From positions 1 through 7,599 of the forward strand of contig JACDDG010000107.1 of the NCBI GenBank assembly GCA_013817115.1: a stretch of 7,599 bases of DNA, written 5' to 3'. The notes beneath the pieces were generated by a model that did not search any database, was not told the DNA's origin, and saw only the letters and a list, made by a program, of their open reading frames with translations. The stretch is from Parachlamydiaceae bacterium (GTDB lineage Bacteria > Chlamydiota > Chlamydiia > Chlamydiales > Parachlamydiaceae). Positions 6,118-7,599 of this stretch are shown here, in pieces (the stretch's first letter is position 1; every line of letters starts with the position of its first letter). The position numbers and the translations under genes are program-made.

Positions 6118-6165
6118 TGTTAGCGCAATTTAGAAATGAGCTCCTTTTGCACAATTTAGAAATGA
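6118..6165. mobile_element. Solitary IS21-family-like terminus
   Basis: TGT followed by GCGCAATTTAGAAATGA (6123-6139) is repeated 26 bases later as GCACAATTTAGAAATGA (6149-6165), with 16 of 17 positions matching. IS21-family elements typically begin with TGT and carry spaced repeats of the CAA-TTAGAAATG type where the transposase binds, so this looks like a left end. No istA or istB coding sequence follows and no inverted copy is visible in the window. It is therefore a relic or a fragment left by deletion. Confidence 0.5.
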
Positions 6166-6588
6166 TCCTATTTAATCATTGATTGACGTATATAACAATA
6201 CTCAAAAAAAAATGGGAGAGGAAAAACATTTCTTCCATTAGAGAGGCATCCGTCTACCTTTACCTTTCGGTCGGTCGGAGCAGAAGTCTTCCCTTAGCTA
6301 ATTTAATTTTTAATATATTAATTATTTCGAAGTCAATTATAACTTATACTGAACTTACGATCCGGCACTTAAAATCTTGAGGGAGGAGTAGACCTTCCCT
6401 AATTACTATAATCAATAAACAATCCTTTATATTCACATAGCAACTCTTTTGCAAGGTCGTAATTACTTTTATCTTCGCATTCTTTAAATTAGTAAATTAG
6501 CTTATATTTCCCCGTGTGGGTGAAGTTGGTAGTTTGGAGAGATTTATATAGCTCCAATTCTGAATTTGAATGCAGGGAAAGTTCCTTT
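6166..6588. other. Intergenic stretch with no supported gene
   Basis: Very AT-rich DNA between the IS21-like end and the next gene. It contains a short tandem (TCGG)x3 at 6267-6278. Two loosely similar segments occur about 100 bases apart (GGAGCAGAAGTCTTCCCTTA near 6278 and GGAGTAGACCTTCCCTA near 6385). I see no protein-like reading frame, RNA gene or clear promoter; it may be residue of the lost element. Confidence 0.4.
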
Positions 6589-7095
6589 ATGAAATCAAAA
6601 TTGCCTATTGATAAGCTTATTTATAGAGATGTATACATCGGAGGATTGGCGAAAGATAAATTACTAAAAAAGCTTATCCAAAAGAAAGTAGGTCTTAATG
6701 AATTAGCAGTTAAATTTATTAATCATAATGAATTTAAACTTTCTCCTTTTAAAGAAAAATTGCAAACAGTGGAGATTTCTGTTAGCGATTTAGGTTTCTT
6801 AAATGGCAGCACTACTGAGGAGATTTGTAAAAAATCTCATGAGTTAGGATTTAGCATTTGCCCTCATGAGCTGGCAATTCATCTGCGATTGCAGTATATA
6901 GACTTAAATCAACCAATTGAGGCTCAAAAAGGCAACTGGCAAAATGTCATCATAAAAGGACATTTTGATGAACCGGGATTCATTGTAGGTTTTTACTTAC
7001 GTCATCGAGAAGATGGGTTTTGGCTACGTGGCTATAAGACTAGCCTCGATTACATATGGGAACCTGTAGATCGATTTATTTTCGTTAAAACTTGA
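6589..7095 (+). CDS. Conserved hypothetical protein
   Basis: A 168-residue soluble protein. The ATG at 6589 is preferred because AGGGAAAG (6574-6581) lies a suitable distance upstream and the protein-like sequence begins there (MKSKLPIDKLIYRDVYIGGL). An upstream ATG at 6514 would add 25 unlikely residues. Landmarks are YIGGLAKDKLLKKL near the N-terminus, VSDLGFLNGSTTEEICKKSH, then LGFSICPHELAIHLRLQYID in the middle, and GFYLRHREDGFWLRGY with WEPVDRFIFVK at the end. From memory this pattern (DLGF-NGAT, CPLEL-HLRLQY, YLRR-DG-WLRGY, P-DRF-F) belongs to a widespread uncharacterised family found in scattered bacteria, often near mobile DNA. I cannot name it or assign a function. No membrane segments or catalytic signature are visible. 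It is alone on its strand, with no clear terminator after the TGA. Confidence 0.75.
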   Translation: MKSKLPIDKLIYRDVYIGGLAKDKLLKKLIQKKVGLNELAVKFINHNEFKLSPFKEKLQTVEISVSDLGFLNGSTTEEICKKSHELGFSICPHELAIHLRLQYIDLNQPIEAQKGNWQNVIIKGHFDEPGFIVGFYLRHREDGFWLRGYKTSLDYIWEPVDRFIFVKT

Positions 7096-7245
7096 GTAAA
7101 AATTATATTTAAATCTGAAATTACATGGACCTTTTAAGCGCACTACAGGTGAAGATTCTTACTTAGAAGTTGAAAAATACATTTTTCTAAAAAATTTAAT
7201 TGTTTTTCACTCCTCTATTTTAATTGGCTTCAAAATGACTTGGTT

Positions 7246-7463
7246 TCAAAGTTCATCGAGCTTGTCTGATGGATATAATCCTGCTTTGTTTTTTTTATAA
7301 GCTTTCAAAAAAGAGATTCATCCTGAGAGCAATACTTGCATCGTTTTATATCTCAAATCTTTTATTTCATCTCCTGTAGTTTGAATTTCGTAACTATCAA
7401 CCGGTATGCCAAATCTTTGGATATAAATGTACTTTTTCCAGAACCATTTGGGCCTGCAAACAT
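7246..7463 (-). pseudogene. Remnant of a P-loop ATPase (zeta-toxin/COG4185-like)
   Basis: On the minus strand an ATG (7463-7461) begins MFAGPNGSGKSTFISK, a textbook Walker A, and the same frame continues upstream as VKLGLRLR to a TAA (7493-7491). The Walker frame stops at 7364-7362. A one-base shift at CCAAAGAT (about 7416-7420) enters a second open frame, RFGIPVDSYEIQTTGDEIKD, then LRYKTMQVLLSG to a TGA (7320-7318). Protein-like sequence continues past that stop in the same frame (ISFLKAYKKNKAGLYPSDKL then DEL). The AGPNGSGKST form is typical of zeta-toxin-like kinases and small predicted ABC-type ATPases. The Walker B and the rest of the fold are missing, so the exact family is uncertain. 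The gene carries at least one frameshift and one or more stops. Confidence 0.55.
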
Positions 7464-7599
7464 ACGTAAGCGTAACCCAAGTTTAACGGCTTATACACCT
7501 AAAACTACGATAAAGTTTGGCCTACTCGTCACTACATCTTGAAATTTACAAGATTGTTTTTTTGGCTTTGAGGATTTGAGGTGATAATCCTAAAGCTTT

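Noticed and set aside
6183..6380. 65-codon plus-strand frame
   Set aside because: It has a TTG start in AT-rich DNA with a low-complexity product and no ribosome-binding site.
7336..7542. 68-codon plus-strand frame
   Set aside because: It is antisense to the P-loop remnant, whose Walker A motif gives the real coding direction.
1..7599. tRNA, rRNA or CRISPR array
   Set aside because: No cloverleaf-like sequence with a CCA-compatible acceptor stem, no rRNA-like stretch and no regularly spaced direct repeats were seen.

Overview
The window is low-GC bacterial DNA that looks like an accessory, partly decaying stretch of chromosome. Five reading frames look intact: an ANT(6)-type nucleotidyltransferase, an ABC exporter, a HigA-type antitoxin, a Tiki-superfamily-like protein and a conserved protein of unknown function. 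They are interleaved with at least five broken genes and with insertion-sequence debris. The low GC, the many pseudogenes and the IS relics would fit a host-associated or amoeba-associated bacterium such as a Parachlamydia- or Legionella-like lineage. No marker gene settles this, so the placement is a guess.

Layout. 1-295: no gene, two strong hairpins. 296-491 (minus): remnant of a short gene opening with a response-regulator-like ILIVDDD motif, broken by two small shifts. 568-1401 (minus): aminoglycoside 6-adenylyltransferase-like protein. 1495-1848 (minus): a well-kept 107-codon frame with no usable start and an upstream amber codon. 1918-3675 (minus): complete ABC exporter half-transporter with a GTG start, apparently coupled to a six-codon upstream ORF. 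3676-4006: spacer with two adjacent hairpins. 4007-4686 (minus): HI1419/HI1420-type (HigBA-like) toxin-antitoxin operon with a clear promoter. The antitoxin is intact but the toxin is frameshifted and appears to have lost its start. 4809-5047 (plus): N-terminal remnant of an IS5-type transposase. 5431-6027 (minus): Tiki/ChaN/EreA-like protein with a good promoter and ribosome-binding site. 6118-6165: a solitary end resembling IS21-family termini. 6589-7095 (plus): conserved protein of unknown function. 7246-7463 (minus): remnant of a P-loop ATPase.

No shared pathway links the genes. Two themes stand out. First, selfish or defence-type genes (toxin, transposase, P-loop ATPase) are dead while the antitoxin, exporter and possible drug-modifying enzyme remain open. 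Second, nearly every broken frame can be repaired by adding one base, mostly in a short run of A or C. That means either recent pseudogenisation or consensus errors in the sequence, and raw reads would separate the two.
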